Source: Candidatus Rhodoferax randersensis (lineage in GTDB: Bacteria; Pseudomonadota; Gammaproteobacteria; Burkholderiales; Burkholderiaceae_C). From it: a stretch of DNA of 42,954 nt. Of this stretch, positions 15,505 to 24,705 are shown in pieces (position 1 is the first letter of the stretch; each line of letters starts with the position of its first letter). The stretch is from assembly GCA_016718155.1 (NCBI GenBank), contig JADKEH010000024.1:1-42954 (forward strand), read 5' to 3'. Made by a program: the position numbers and the translations under genes. The notes beneath the pieces are model-generated. The model saw only the letters and a program-made list of their open reading frames with translations. It made no database searches and was not told the DNA's origin.

Positions 15505-17604
15505 ATGACGCACCATCTGTCCGTTCTGGTTCAGACACCCGCGCACAGTGCAATCAGCGGCCCCCTGACCTATCGAAGTGAGTCGATACTCGCGCCTGGA
15601 ACCCTGGTTCGAGTGCCGCTGGGCACGCGCGAAACCCTAGGTGTTGTCTGGGCCAGCGCGTTGGGCGCCCAGGCGCCGCTCGGCAGCGACAAGGTTCGCG
15701 GTATCGTCAGCGTGCTTGATGCGATCGCGCCGCTGGGCGGAAGATGGCAACAACTGGTTACATTTGCGGCGGACTATTACCAGCGTTCGGCCGGCGAAGT
15801 CGCCCTGGCCGCCTTGCCCCCACAGTTGCGCGACATGAGCCCCCTGCAATTGACTCGCCATCTGCAACGCAACGCCAGACTAGCCGCTGCACAGGCGTGG
15901 GCGCCGGCCGAGGTCAGCCCCTGCCCCGAACTCAGCCTTGAGCAGGAGCAGGCCCTCGCTGCATTTCACGCTCTGGCGGGTCCCTTCCTGTTGTTCGGTG
16001 CCACCGGCAGCGGCAAGACCGAGGTCTACCTGCAATGCGTGGCACAACTGCTGGCCAGCGACCCCCAGGCGCAGGCCATGGTGATGGTGCCCGAGATCAA
16101 CCTCACGCCCCAACTCGAAGCCCGCTTTGTGGCACGTTTTGCGCCCCTGTACGGGCCGCAGGCGGTGGTTGCCATGCACAGCGGCATGACACCCGCCCAG
16201 CGCCTCAAGGCCTGGCTGGCGGCGCACTCGGGCGTGGCGCGCATCGTGCTGGGCACGCGCATGGCGGTGTTCGCCTCCATGCCCGGCCTCAAGCTGATCG
16301 TGGTCGATGAGGAGCACGACCCCAGCTACAAGCAGCAAGAAGGCGCCCGTTACTCGGCGCGCGACCTGGCGGTCTACCGAGGCCGGCTGGACGGGGCCAA
16401 AGTGTTGCTGGGCTCGGCCACCCCCTCGCTGGAGAGCTGGCACCACAGCCGACCGGCGGCTCAGGGCGGTCGCTACGTGCGCCTGGAGATGCCCAGCCGC
16501 ATCGGCGCGCAGGCTGCGCTGCCACAGGTGCGGCGGGTTGACATGAACCACCAGCCCAAGCGCGCGGTGTTTTCTCCGCCCTTGCTCGATGCGATCATCC
16601 AGCGCGCCGAGCGGGGCGAGCAAAGCATGATTCTGCTTAACCGGCGCGGCTACGCGCCGGTGCTCAACTGCAGCGCCTGTGATTGGAAGAGCCAGTGCCC
16701 ACATTGCAGCGCGTTTCGGGTCTTTCACAAGATCGACCGCACCTTGCGCTGCCACCACTGCGGCTACACCGAGCGCGTGCCGCGCGCCTGCCCGGATTGT
16801 GGCAATCTGGACCTCACCACCGTCGGACGAGGCACCGAACGGCTGGAAGAGCATCTGGTGGAACTGCTGGTCGATGTGCGCCGGCCCAACCAGGAGCCTT
16901 TGCGCATCGCCCGCATTGACGCTGACACCACGCGCCTCAAGGGCGCGTTGGAGTCGCAACTGGCGCAGGTGCATGCGGGAGACGTGGACGTGCTGGTCGG
17001 CACCCAGATGATTGCCAAGGGGCATGACTTTCGCCGCATCACGCTGGTGGCGGCCATCAATCCTGACGGCGCCTTGTTCTCCAGCGATTTCCGTGCTGGC
17101 GAGCGCCTGTTCAGCCTGTTGATGCAAGCTGCCGGGCGGGCCGGGCGCGATGCCGACATCAGTGGTGCGGCCGAAATGTGGATCCAGACCTTTCACCCGC
17201 AGCACCCCTTGTTTGAGGCGCTCAAGCGCCACGACTACCCCGCCTTTGCCGCGCAGCAGCTCGTCGAGCGCGAGCAGGCTGGTCTGCCGCCCTTCAGTTT
17301 CCAGGCCCTGGTGCGGGCCGAGGCGCGCACGCAGGAGGTGGCGCAGGCTTTTTTGACTGCCGCCAGCGCCGCCGTCAGCGCCAGTGCTGAGCAGGCGCGG
17401 GTCACGCTGTACCCGCCGGTGCCGATGAGCATGCAGCGCGTGGCCAACGTGGAGCGCGCCCAGATGCTGGTGGAAAGCCCCTCGCGGGTTGCCCTGCAGC
17501 GCTTCCTGGCCGCCTGGCATGCGGTGCTGCATGCCAGGCGGTCATTGCCGCAAGCCAAGGGCCTGATTCGCTGGTCGATCGATGTGGACCCGCTGGCGAT
17601 CTGA
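15505..17604 (+). CDS. priA: Primosomal protein N' (replication restart helicase PriA)
   Basis: 3'-5' helicase that reloads the replisome at stalled forks. I use ATG 15505 (MTHHLSVLVQTP), which matches the family; a TTG 36 bases upstream is in frame. Domains: N-terminal DNA-binding domain (about 1-110), helicase with Walker A GATGSGKTEVY (about 165) and motif II VVDEEHD (about 268), then the Zn-binding insertion with eight cysteines (CSAC, CPHC, CHHC, CPDC; about 388-435), and a second helicase lobe with GTQMIAKGHDF and AAGRAGRD. All helicase and Zn motifs are intact. 711 residues from the TTG, 699 from the ATG, is normal. Confidence 0.96.
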   Translation: MTHHLSVLVQTPAHSAISGPLTYRSESILAPGTLVRVPLGTRETLGVVWASALGAQAPLGSDKVRGIVSVLDAIAPLGGRWQQLVTFAADYYQRSAGEVALAALPPQLRDMSPLQLTRHLQRNARLAAAQAWAPAEVSPCPELSLEQEQALAAFHALAGPFLLFGATGSGKTEVYLQCVAQLLASDPQAQAMVMVPEINLTPQLEARFVARFAPLYGPQAVVAMHSGMTPAQRLKAWLAAHSGVARIVLGTRMAVFASMPGLKLIVVDEEHDPSYKQQEGARYSARDLAVYRGRLDGAKVLLGSATPSLESWHHSRPAAQGGRYVRLEMPSRIGAQAALPQVRRVDMNHQPKRAVFSPPLLDAIIQRAERGEQSMILLNRRGYAPVLNCSACDWKSQCPHCSAFRVFHKIDRTLRCHHCGYTERVPRACPDCGNLDLTTVGRGTERLEEHLVELLVDVRRPNQEPLRIARIDADTTRLKGALESQLAQVHAGDVDVLVGTQMIAKGHDFRRITLVAAINPDGALFSSDFRAGERLFSLLMQAAGRAGRDADISGAAEMWIQTFHPQHPLFEALKRHDYPAFAAQQLVEREQAGLPPFSFQALVRAEARTQEVAQAFLTAASAAVSASAEQARVTLYPPVPMSMQRVANVERAQMLVESPSRVALQRFLAAWHAVLHARRSLPQAKGLIRWSIDVDPLAI

Positions 17605-17615
17605 CCCGCAAGGTA

Positions 17616-18581
17616 TCAGGTAAGCAGCGCCACCGCGCCCGAGAAGGTGAAGAAGGCCGCCGCTGTGGAGACCAGGATGATGCGCGCGATGCGTCCGTTG
17701 TCGGCGCCAAAGCGCTCGGCCAGCAGCGAGACGTTGCTGGCGCTGGGCAGGGCCGCGATCAGCACCATCACGGTGAGGGTGAAGCGCTCCAGCGCCACGC
17801 CCATGCGGATGGCCATCGCGCCCACCAGCAACACCAACAGCGGATGCAACAGCAGCTTGAAGCCCGCCACCGGCAGATAGTCGCCCAGCGGGATGGGCGC
17901 ATGTTTGTGCAAGGCCGCCAGCAATTGCGAGCGCGCCAACACCGCACCGATGGTGAACAGCGCCACCGGCGAGGCGGCATCGGCCAGCAGTCCGACGGTC
18001 TTGTTCACTGGACCGGGCAACTCCACGCTGATAGCCGAGGCTACGCCCCCGAGCAGGATGGCCCAGGGCATGGGATTGCGCAACATGCCCTTGAGCGCGT
18101 TCCTGAGCGCCACCGCCATGCCGTGCTCGTCGGCCCCATCGAGCCGGGACAATGCGATACACAGGGAGGTGGTGACGACCATGTCCACCAGGATGGTCAC
18201 AATGATGGGCCCGGCCGCCTGGGCGCCCAACAAGGCCACCAGCAGCGGCACGCCCATGAAGCCGGTGTTGGGGAATGCCGCCACCAGCGCGCCAAACGAG
18301 GCGTCGTTCCAGCGGATGCGCTGGTTCAGGCTGACTGCCAGCGTGAAGCCAACCATGATCAGCGCGCACAGCAGCCAGGTGAAGAACACCCTGGCATCGA
18401 GCAGTTGCGCAATCGGCGTGGTGGCGCCAAAGCGGTACAGCATGCAGGGCAGCGCAAAGTACAACACAAAGCCATTCAGGCCGGGAATCGCCTCCAGTGG
18501 CAGCATGCGGGCTCGCGCCGCGACGTAGCCGCACAGCACCAGGGCGAAGAAAGGAAAGGTAACCAGGAGGATGGGCAGCAC
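17616..18581 (-). CDS. AEC family transporter (auxin efflux carrier-like)
   Basis: Inner-membrane permease of about 321 residues with 9-10 hydrophobic spans across its length. AEC traits are the N-terminal LCGYVAARARMLP, AFPNTGFMGVPL (about 115), LRNPMPWAILLG and the C-terminal ALPSASNVSLLAERFG. The family exports or imports small organic acids; the substrate is not known. The start is uncertain: I use GTG 18581, where similarity begins; ATG 18659 would add 26 polar residues before the first membrane segment. It converges with priA and the stops are 12 bases apart. Confidence 0.85.
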   Translation of the reverse strand: MLPILLVTFPFFALVLCGYVAARARMLPLEAIPGLNGFVLYFALPCMLYRFGATTPIAQLLDARVFFTWLLCALIMVGFTLAVSLNQRIRWNDASFGALVAAFPNTGFMGVPLLVALLGAQAAGPIIVTILVDMVVTTSLCIALSRLDGADEHGMAVALRNALKGMLRNPMPWAILLGGVASAISVELPGPVNKTVGLLADAASPVALFTIGAVLARSQLLAALHKHAPIPLGDYLPVAGFKLLLHPLLVLLVGAMAIRMGVALERFTLTVMVLIAALPSASNVSLLAERFGADNGRIARIILVSTAAAFFTFSGAVALLT

Positions 18582-18671
18582 CGGTGTATTGTTGCAGCAC
18601 TTGGCCTCGACACGGTTGCCAACAGGTTCGTGTCTTGCAGACGGCCTTCTTTTCCCCACTCACTCCCCCCG

Positions 18672-18703
18672 CCCCTCTCCCGCCCCGCCGGGCGAAAGAG
18701 GGG
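18672..18703. repeat. GC-rich palindrome, first of a pair
   Basis: Outer stem CCCCTCT (18672-18678)/AGAGGGG (18697-18703) and inner stem CGCCC (18681-18685)/GGGCG (18690-18694) around a 4-nt loop, then a run of G and A. A similar palindrome in the opposite orientation lies at 18849-18882. The 408-base gap 18582-18989 between the AEC transporter and rep contains only these palindromes and a CGAGTTC/GAACTCG inverted repeat; I see no gene. Confidence 0.6.
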
Positions 18704-18848
18704 GGGGGGAAAAAAAGGATGACTTCACCTCGAACCAACGAGTTCGCCTCCGGCGCTCGGAACTCGCACCCCGAGTTCCTGCCGAGCCAAGGACGATTTC
18801 AACTGTTCCCGGTTTACCCGGTGCCTAATCGCGCGGTCAAATGAGGCT

Positions 18849-18882
18849 CCCCCTTTCCGCCCTGGCGAGGGTGGAAAGGGGG
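18849..18882. repeat. GC-rich palindrome, second of a pair
   Basis: Near-perfect 15-bp hairpin: CCCCCTTTCC (18849-18858)/GGAAAGGGGG (18873-18882), a G-T pair, then CCCT/AGGG around a GGCG loop. It is not followed by a T-run on either strand, so it is a palindromic repeat rather than a standard terminator. Its flanks (ACTCACCCCC on the minus strand) resemble those of the first copy, which suggests that both belong to one repeat family. Confidence 0.65.
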
Positions 18883-18989
18883 CTGGGGGGAATGGGGGTG
18901 AGTTAAAGGCAATCGGGGCCGGGCAGCGCTGCCAGCAGATAAGAGACAGCCCAACCGGTATCATTCCCGGCTTCGTCCCGTCTCCCCGC

Positions 18990-21140
18990 ATGTCGTCCCC
19001 CCCCCCTTCCGGCCTCAATCTCGCCCAGCAAGAAGCTGTCAACTACCTGCATGGCCCCTGCCTGGTGTTGGCTGGGGCCGGCTCGGGCAAGACGCGTGTC
19101 ATCACGCACAAGATCGCCCGGCTGATCCAGACCGGCATGACGCCGGCGCGTATCGCCGCCATTACCTTTACCAACAAGGCTGCCGCCGAAATGCGCGAAC
19201 GCGCCAAGGGGCTGATCGGCCGCCCCGCCAAGGAGGTGTTGGTCTGCACCTTCCACGCACTGGGCGTGCGCATGTTGCGCCAGGACGGCCAGGCGCTGGG
19301 CCTCAAGGCACAGTTCTCAATCCTCGATTCGGACGACGTCACCAGCATCATCAAGGACGCTGGTGGCACGGTGGACGCCGCCACCGCGCGCCAGTGGCAG
19401 TGGACCATCAGCGCCTGGAAGAACCAGGGGCTCACCGCCGAGCAGGCGCTGGAGCAGGCCAGCAACGACGGCGAGCGCCAGATTGCGCTGGTGATGGGTC
19501 GCTACGAAGAGCGCCTCACGGCCTACCAGAGCGTGGACTTCGATGACCTGATCCGCATGCCGCTCAAGCTGCTGCAAGAACACCCCGAGGTGCGCGCCAA
19601 GTGGCAGGCGCAAATGGGCCACGTGTTGGTGGACGAATACCAGGACACCAACGCCACCCAGTACGCCTTACTCAAACTGCTGGTGGGTGGCGAGGCCGGC
19701 AAGCCCGCGCGCTTCACCGCCGTGGGCGACGACGACCAGTCCATTTATGGCTGGCGCGGTGCGACGCTGGACAACCTCAAGAGCCTGCCGCTGGACTACC
19801 CGTCGCTCAAGGTCATCAAGCTGGAGCAGAACTACCGCAGCACCAGCGCCATCCTGCGCGCCGCCAACAATGTGATTGGCCCCAACCCCAAGCTCTTCCC
19901 CAAGAACCTGTGGAGCGACCTGGGCGAGGGCGAGCCAGTGCGGGTGGTGGATGCCGACAACGAGGCGCACGAGGCCGAGCGCGCCGTGGCCCGCATCCAG
20001 AGCCTGCGCGCCGGGCACGACGCCGGGGCGACCTCCGCCACGCAGTACAAGGAGTTTCGTGACTTTGCCGTGCTATACCGCGCCAACCACCAGGCGCGGG
20101 TGTTCGAGCAGGCGCTGCGCAAGGCGCAGATTCCGTACAAGGTGTCGGGTGGCACCAGCTTCTTTGACCGCGCCGAGATCAAGGACCTGTGTGGCTGGTT
20201 TCGCCTGTGGATCAACAACGACGACGACCCGGCTTTTTTGCGCGCCGTCACTACGCCCAAACGCGGCATCGGCCACCAGACCCTGAGCCAGCTCGGTGGC
20301 TTTGCCTCGCGCTACAAGCAAAGCCTGTTCGCCGCGCTGTTTTCATCCTCGCTGAGTGCGGTGATCAGCAGCAAGGCGGTCGGCAGCCTGCACGAATTCG
20401 GCCGTTATGTGAACGATCTGGAGTTCCGCGCCCGCCACACCATGGGGGCCGAGGCGGCCAAGGACTTCTTGCTGGAGTGGCTCAAAGAGATCGGCTACGA
20501 GCAGCATCTGTACGATGGCGAAGAGTCACCTAAGGCGGCGGCGTCGCGCTGGACCAATGTGCTGGAGTTTTGCGACTGGATGGCCCTGCGTTGTGGTGGC
20601 GAACTGGACGACGCGGCCGGCACCGGCGCGGCGGGCGAACGCAAATCGCTGTTGGAAGTGGCGCAAACCGTGTCGCTGCTGTCCACCATTTCCGAGCGCG
20701 AGCAAGATCAGAACGTGGTGACGCTCTCCACCCTGCATGCCGCCAAGGGCCTGGAGTGGCCCCACGTGATGCTGGTGGGCGTGAACGAAGGGCTGCTGCC
20801 CTTCAAGTTGTCCGACAGCGCGGCGGCCCAGGAAGACGCTGTGGATGCGGTGCAGGCGCAAGCCGATCAGTTGACCCGGGTGCAGGAAGAGCGCCGCCTG
20901 ATGTACGTGGGCATCACCCGCGCCCAGCGTAGCCTGAGCGTGAGCTGGGCCAAACGGCGCAAGAAGGGGCGCGAGCAGGTGCCGGGCCAGCCCAGCCGCT
21001 TCATCGCCGAGATGGCGCTGGACAAGACCACGGTCAAGGAAGATCCACGCGAGAAGCTGCGCGCGCTGCGTGCCGAATTCGCCCAGAAGACGCTCGACGC
21101 CACCAAAGGTCCGGTGGCTGCGGTGCCCTCTGTTGTTTGA
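18990..21140 (+). CDS. rep: ATP-dependent DNA helicase Rep (UvrD family)
   Basis: Superfamily 1 helicase (716 residues) that moves 3'-5' on DNA and helps replication forks pass obstacles. Helicase motifs: Walker A AGAGSGKT (about 28-35), TFTNKAAAEM, VDEYQDTN (about 214), GDDDQSIYGWRGA, EQNYRST, LSTLHAAKGLEW and VGITRAQ. The match is better to Rep (GPCLVLAGAGSGKTRVITHKI) than to UvrD. The first codons contain a run of ten C (18997-19006) giving SPPP, which is not conserved in the family and is prone to slippage or sequencing error. No SOS box is evident upstream. Confidence 0.93.
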   Translation: MSSPPPSGLNLAQQEAVNYLHGPCLVLAGAGSGKTRVITHKIARLIQTGMTPARIAAITFTNKAAAEMRERAKGLIGRPAKEVLVCTFHALGVRMLRQDGQALGLKAQFSILDSDDVTSIIKDAGGTVDAATARQWQWTISAWKNQGLTAEQALEQASNDGERQIALVMGRYEERLTAYQSVDFDDLIRMPLKLLQEHPEVRAKWQAQMGHVLVDEYQDTNATQYALLKLLVGGEAGKPARFTAVGDDDQSIYGWRGATLDNLKSLPLDYPSLKVIKLEQNYRSTSAILRAANNVIGPNPKLFPKNLWSDLGEGEPVRVVDADNEAHEAERAVARIQSLRAGHDAGATSATQYKEFRDFAVLYRANHQARVFEQALRKAQIPYKVSGGTSFFDRAEIKDLCGWFRLWINNDDDPAFLRAVTTPKRGIGHQTLSQLGGFASRYKQSLFAALFSSSLSAVISSKAVGSLHEFGRYVNDLEFRARHTMGAEAAKDFLLEWLKEIGYEQHLYDGEESPKAAASRWTNVLEFCDWMALRCGGELDDAAGTGAAGERKSLLEVAQTVSLLSTISEREQDQNVVTLSTLHAAKGLEWPHVMLVGVNEGLLPFKLSDSAAAQEDAVDAVQAQADQLTRVQEERRLMYVGITRAQRSLSVSWAKRRKKGREQVPGQPSRFIAEMALDKTTVKEDPREKLRALRAEFAQKTLDATKGPVAAVPSVV

Positions 21141-21168
21141 TTGAATTGCTATGTATTTGGAAGCAACT

Positions 21169-22359
21169 ATGGTCCACGCCATAAGCCCTACCGGCCGTTT
21201 TGTTGCCACATGTGTTTTGGTGCTGGCTGGTCTCAGTGGTGTCAGCGCGCAAACCCTGTCGGCCCCACCCAGCGCCGACTTGACCGCAGCGTCTTGGCAA
21301 CGCTGTGCGCGTTTGGAGCAGGACAAGGAAGCCCGTTTGGCCTGTTTCGATCGTTGGGCCGCCGAGCAGGTCGGCGCACGGGCCGCGCCGGTGCCACCAG
21401 CACCGATCCTGGCAGCGGCACCAGCGCGCGCCCCGGGCTCACCTGTGGCTCGCCCGCAGCCGGTCACCCTGGTCATGGCCGCACCGAGCGCGCACGATTG
21501 CTCCAATCCGCGCTTCTCGGAGCTGTCGCGCTTCTGGGAGCTGGAGACCGGCAGCGACTGTGGCACTTTCAGCATCCGGGGCTACCGGCCGATCAGCCTG
21601 TCGCTGATCGCCTCCGACAGCATCAACACCCAGCCTAGCTCGCCCGCGGCGGACCACACCGCCGCGCTGGCCTTGCCTTACAGCCGCAACGAGACCAGCA
21701 TCCAGCTCTCGGTGCGCACCAAGATCGCCCAGGGTTTGTTGACGCGTGATTCGCTGGCGCGGGATTCCTTGTGGTTCGGCTACTCCCAGCTGTCGCACTG
21801 GCAGTTCTTCAACAGCGGGCTGTCGCGCCCGTTTCGAACCACCGACCACGAGCCCGAGCTGACCTACGTCTACCCGGCGCAGGCGGACTTGCCGCTGGGC
21901 TGGCGGCTGCGTTTTGTCGGCGTGACCGCGGTGCACCAGTCCAACGGCCAGAGCCTGCCCTTGTCGCGCAGTTGGAACCGCACCGTACTCATGGCCGGCG
22001 TCGAGCACGGCGCGCGCCTGCGGGTGACTGGCCGGGTCTGGAAGCGCATGCCGGAGAGCGCCGCCAACGATGACAACCCCGACGTCAGCGACTTTGTGGG
22101 GCGCGGTGAACTGGCCGGCTCGTGGGACCTGAACCGCCACAATACCTTGGGCGTGACCCTGCGGCACTCGATGAAGAGCGCCGGCAAAGGCTCGGTCCGG
22201 CTGGAGTGGTTCAAGTCGCTGGACGATGAGAGCCAGTCTCTCGTCAAGAACGGTTTGCGCCTTCACGTCCAGTTGTTCAGCGGTTATGGCGACACGCTGG
22301 TGGACTACAACCGCCACCGCACCAAGCTCAGCATGGGCTTGAGCCTGGTCGACTGGTGA
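21169..22359 (+). CDS. pldA: Outer-membrane phospholipase A (PldA family)
   Basis: Outer-membrane phospholipase that becomes active as a Ca-dependent dimer when bilayer asymmetry is lost. I use ATG 21169, which has GGAAG about 6 bases upstream; ATG 21151 is in frame but has no good site. A signal peptide (ending near GVSAQ) is followed by an Ala/Pro-rich linker (about 40-100) and the beta-barrel domain. The catalytic motif is visible: VHQSNGQSLPLSRSWNR (about 255), giving the His, Ser and Asn of the OMPLA triad. The N-terminal linker is longer than in E. coli. Its stop overlaps the start of the ABC ATPase gene (TGATG). Confidence 0.88.
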   Translation: MVHAISPTGRFVATCVLVLAGLSGVSAQTLSAPPSADLTAASWQRCARLEQDKEARLACFDRWAAEQVGARAAPVPPAPILAAAPARAPGSPVARPQPVTLVMAAPSAHDCSNPRFSELSRFWELETGSDCGTFSIRGYRPISLSLIASDSINTQPSSPAADHTAALALPYSRNETSIQLSVRTKIAQGLLTRDSLARDSLWFGYSQLSHWQFFNSGLSRPFRTTDHEPELTYVYPAQADLPLGWRLRFVGVTAVHQSNGQSLPLSRSWNRTVLMAGVEHGARLRVTGRVWKRMPESAANDDNPDVSDFVGRGELAGSWDLNRHNTLGVTLRHSMKSAGKGSVRLEWFKSLDDESQSLVKNGLRLHVQLFSGYGDTLVDYNRHRTKLSMGLSLVDW

Positions 22360-23000
22360 TGCCGCGCCCGGGTGCCGTGTTGCAGGTGGAGGGCTTGGGC
22401 TTTGCCCACCCCAAACAGAGCGCCCTGTTTGCAGACTGGTCGCTGGTCATCACGCCGGGCGTAACCTGGCTGGGCGGGGATGAGAGCACCGGCAAGACCA
22501 CCCTGCTGCGCCTGCTGGCGGGCGAGCTGAGCGCGCAACAAGGCAGCCTGCGGGTCAACGGCGTGGCACTGGTCGAGCAGCCCGCCGCTTACCGAAGCCA
22601 AGTCGCCTGGGTCGACCCGCGCACGCAGGCGTTTGACGCGCTCAGCCCCCAAGCCTACTGGGAGCGCCTGCGCAGCCAGTACCCCACCTGGAACGCCGCG
22701 CTGCTGGCCGACCTGATCGACGGCCTGGCACTGGCGCCGCACGTCTCCAAGGCGCTGTATATGCTGTCCACCGGCACCAAGCGCAAGGTCTTCCTGGCCG
22801 GCACCCTGGCCAGCGGCGCCGCCGTCACCCTGCTGGACGAACCCTTCGCGGCGCTGGACCGCGCATCCATCGACTTGTTGCTGGACTTGCTGCAAGAAGC
22901 CGCCACGCACCGCAGCCGGGCGTGGGTGGTGGCGGACTATGTGGCGCCGCGTGGGGTGGGGTTGGCGGGGGTGGTGGGGTTGGGGGAGAGGTCGGCTTAG
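22359..23000 (+). CDS. Orphan ABC transporter ATP-binding protein
   Basis: A 213-residue ABC ATPase with Walker A GGDESTGKTTLL (about 40), signature-like LSTGTKRKV (about 138) and Walker B VTLLDEPFAALD (about 155). The position of the Q-loop reads VAWVDPR, with Asp instead of Gln, and the H-loop reads VVADY, with no His. The LSTG..KRK signature resembles ABC-2/CcmA-like subfamilies. No permease gene is adjacent, and the start codon overlaps the stop of pldA, so expression is probably coupled. The altered loops suggest reduced or specialised ATPase activity. The start is ATG 22359; a GTG one codon before is possible. Confidence 0.8.
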   Translation: MPRPGAVLQVEGLGFAHPKQSALFADWSLVITPGVTWLGGDESTGKTTLLRLLAGELSAQQGSLRVNGVALVEQPAAYRSQVAWVDPRTQAFDALSPQAYWERLRSQYPTWNAALLADLIDGLALAPHVSKALYMLSTGTKRKVFLAGTLASGAAVTLLDEPFAALDRASIDLLLDLLQEAATHRSRAWVVADYVAPRGVGLAGVVGLGERSA

Positions 23001-23108
23001 GTTATGAGGGCAGGGGGTGGGAAGGAATGATTTATTGGCTTTCAGAGTCGAGACGAAGGCGCAAATCAAGGCTGGCCCTTCGTTTATGATTTCCTCAACA
23101 GAACCAAA

Positions 23109-24587
23109 ATGCCCCTCAACAACCTCGTCAAGCACTTCGTCGCGCGTGCCAAAGACCGGACTGCAGAAGATCACTTCTTTCTGGTAGCCCTCGCTGCCGC
23201 AATGTTTTCCAATGTCGTGTTTGCCGGATTGCGTTATGCGAATGAACAAATCGATGGCAAGGCAACGGGTTACTGGATCAACGTTGTTGGTGCGGTAGGC
23301 GTCACCTTGTTGACGGTGGTGTACTGGCGAAATCGTCGCCACTTCCTGCTCGTCTTGCACCTTGGTCTTGCGCTCTGCGCGTTTTGTCTCGTTCTGCCTG
23401 TTCGCTACGGCATGGTGTCTTCGCCGTGGTGGCTTGGCATTCTGCCGCTGGCCGCCACCCTGCTGATTGGCCCGCGGGCCGGATTGAGTTGGGCGGTGAT
23501 CTGCATTGCGTTGACCATCAGCACTCAAATGCTGGAACCCAGGCTTATTCTCCCGGGCGCTGCCGGGGAGGCGTGGACGGAAGCAATCGCCAGCCGTGCG
23601 ATGCTGGTGTTGATGCTGTTTGGTATCGCCTTGAGGTTTCGCACCATAGTGACTCGACTCGCCAGACGGGATGTGCTGACCCAACTTCCAAACCGCCTGG
23701 CCGCCAATGAGCGGCTTCAAACTGAGTTCTTGAGAATGAAGCGATCCAAGAATGTCTATGCAGTGCTGATGATCGACATTGACTACTTCAAGCAAGTCAA
23801 CGACACGCATGGCCACGCGGTCGGCGATCAGGTATTGCAGCGGGTCGCAGCGACCATGCAGGCAGCCCTGCGCGAAACTGACTTCTGCGCCCGCTTTGGC
23901 GGCGAAGAATTCCTGGCCTTGCTCCCCGCCACGGACCTGTCTGCCGCGTACCAAGTCGCAGAGAAACTTCGGCAGGCGGTCCAGGCGTCGCCAGACCCGA
24001 GCGCTGGTCGCCTTTCAGTGAGCATCGGGCTGGGCTTGTCCAACCCCGAACAAGCGAATGAAGACATCGCGGTTCGTGAAGCGGATGAGGCCCTGTACCG
24101 CGCCAAGACTGGTGGCCGCAATCAGGTTCAAGTTGCGCAGGGGCTGCTGTCGCAGGTCAAAGCGGGTGACACGGTCCCCGAGGTGCTGGTGCAACTGGTC
24201 TGGCGCTCGACCTATGAGTGCGGCAACCCAACCATCGACACACAGCATCAGGAACTCTTCGATGGCGCAAACCGGCTCCTGAGCGCGGTGCTCAAAGGGC
24301 TTCCCTCGCAGGAAGTGACTGCAATGTGGGATGGTTTCTTGGCCGACGTGGCCCAACACTTCCAAGACGAGGAAGCCATTCTTGCGCAGGCCGGTTACCC
24401 TGCTACGGTTCAGCATGCCAGTCAGCACCGCGCCCTGGTCGAGAAAGCCGCTGAGTTAGCCACGCGTTTTCAACACGGAACTCTGTCTTTGGGCGAACTG
24501 TTCAAGTATTTGGCACAGGACGTGGTGTCGCAACATATGCTGACAGCCGATCATGCGTACGTTTCGTATCTCAAGTCCGGTCAATGA
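23109..24587 (+). CDS. Diguanylate cyclase with C-terminal hemerythrin domain
   Basis: A 492-residue membrane protein. About residues 20-190 hold six hydrophobic spans. A GGDEF domain (about 195-345) follows with the intact active motif GGEEF (about 263) and the product-inhibition I-site RETD five residues before it. Residues about 365-490 form a bacteriohemerythrin domain with the expected di-iron ligands: IDTQHQELFD, HFQDEE, QHASQHRAL and SQHMLTADH. So it should make c-di-GMP from GTP under control of oxygen or redox bound at the iron site. The order (DGC first, hemerythrin last) is that of Vibrio Bhr-DGC in reverse placement of the sensor. ATG 23109 begins the protein. Confidence 0.9.
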   Translation: MPLNNLVKHFVARAKDRTAEDHFFLVALAAAMFSNVVFAGLRYANEQIDGKATGYWINVVGAVGVTLLTVVYWRNRRHFLLVLHLGLALCAFCLVLPVRYGMVSSPWWLGILPLAATLLIGPRAGLSWAVICIALTISTQMLEPRLILPGAAGEAWTEAIASRAMLVLMLFGIALRFRTIVTRLARRDVLTQLPNRLAANERLQTEFLRMKRSKNVYAVLMIDIDYFKQVNDTHGHAVGDQVLQRVAATMQAALRETDFCARFGGEEFLALLPATDLSAAYQVAEKLRQAVQASPDPSAGRLSVSIGLGLSNPEQANEDIAVREADEALYRAKTGGRNQVQVAQGLLSQVKAGDTVPEVLVQLVWRSTYECGNPTIDTQHQELFDGANRLLSAVLKGLPSQEVTAMWDGFLADVAQHFQDEEAILAQAGYPATVQHASQHRALVEKAAELATRFQHGTLSLGELFKYLAQDVVSQHMLTADHAYVSYLKSGQ

Positions 24588-24620
24588 CTTGCGTGCGTCA
24601 GTGCCCTTCAGCCAGGCACT

Positions 24621-24684
24621 CCCTCCCGCTAAACCGCATCCGGCTGCATCTGCGGCGCCGCCTTTTGAAACGCTGGCAGAGCCA
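24621..24684. repeat. 64-bp direct repeat, left copy (duplicated 3' end of maiA)
   Basis: Identical over 64 bp to 26106-26169, which covers the last 18 codons and stop of maiA plus 8 bases downstream. This left copy is not attached to a maiA gene. The pair brackets 24685-26105, which holds the XRE and nucleotidyltransferase-like genes. Duplication of a gene's 3' end at one side of an insert is typical of integration at that site. Confidence 0.85.
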
Positions 24685-24705
24685 AAGCGGTGCTTGACCG
24701 CAATT

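Noticed and set aside
22305..23954. Minus-strand 549-codon frame across the ABC and GGDEF genes
   Set aside because: It spans two well-supported plus-strand genes and has no recognisable domain.
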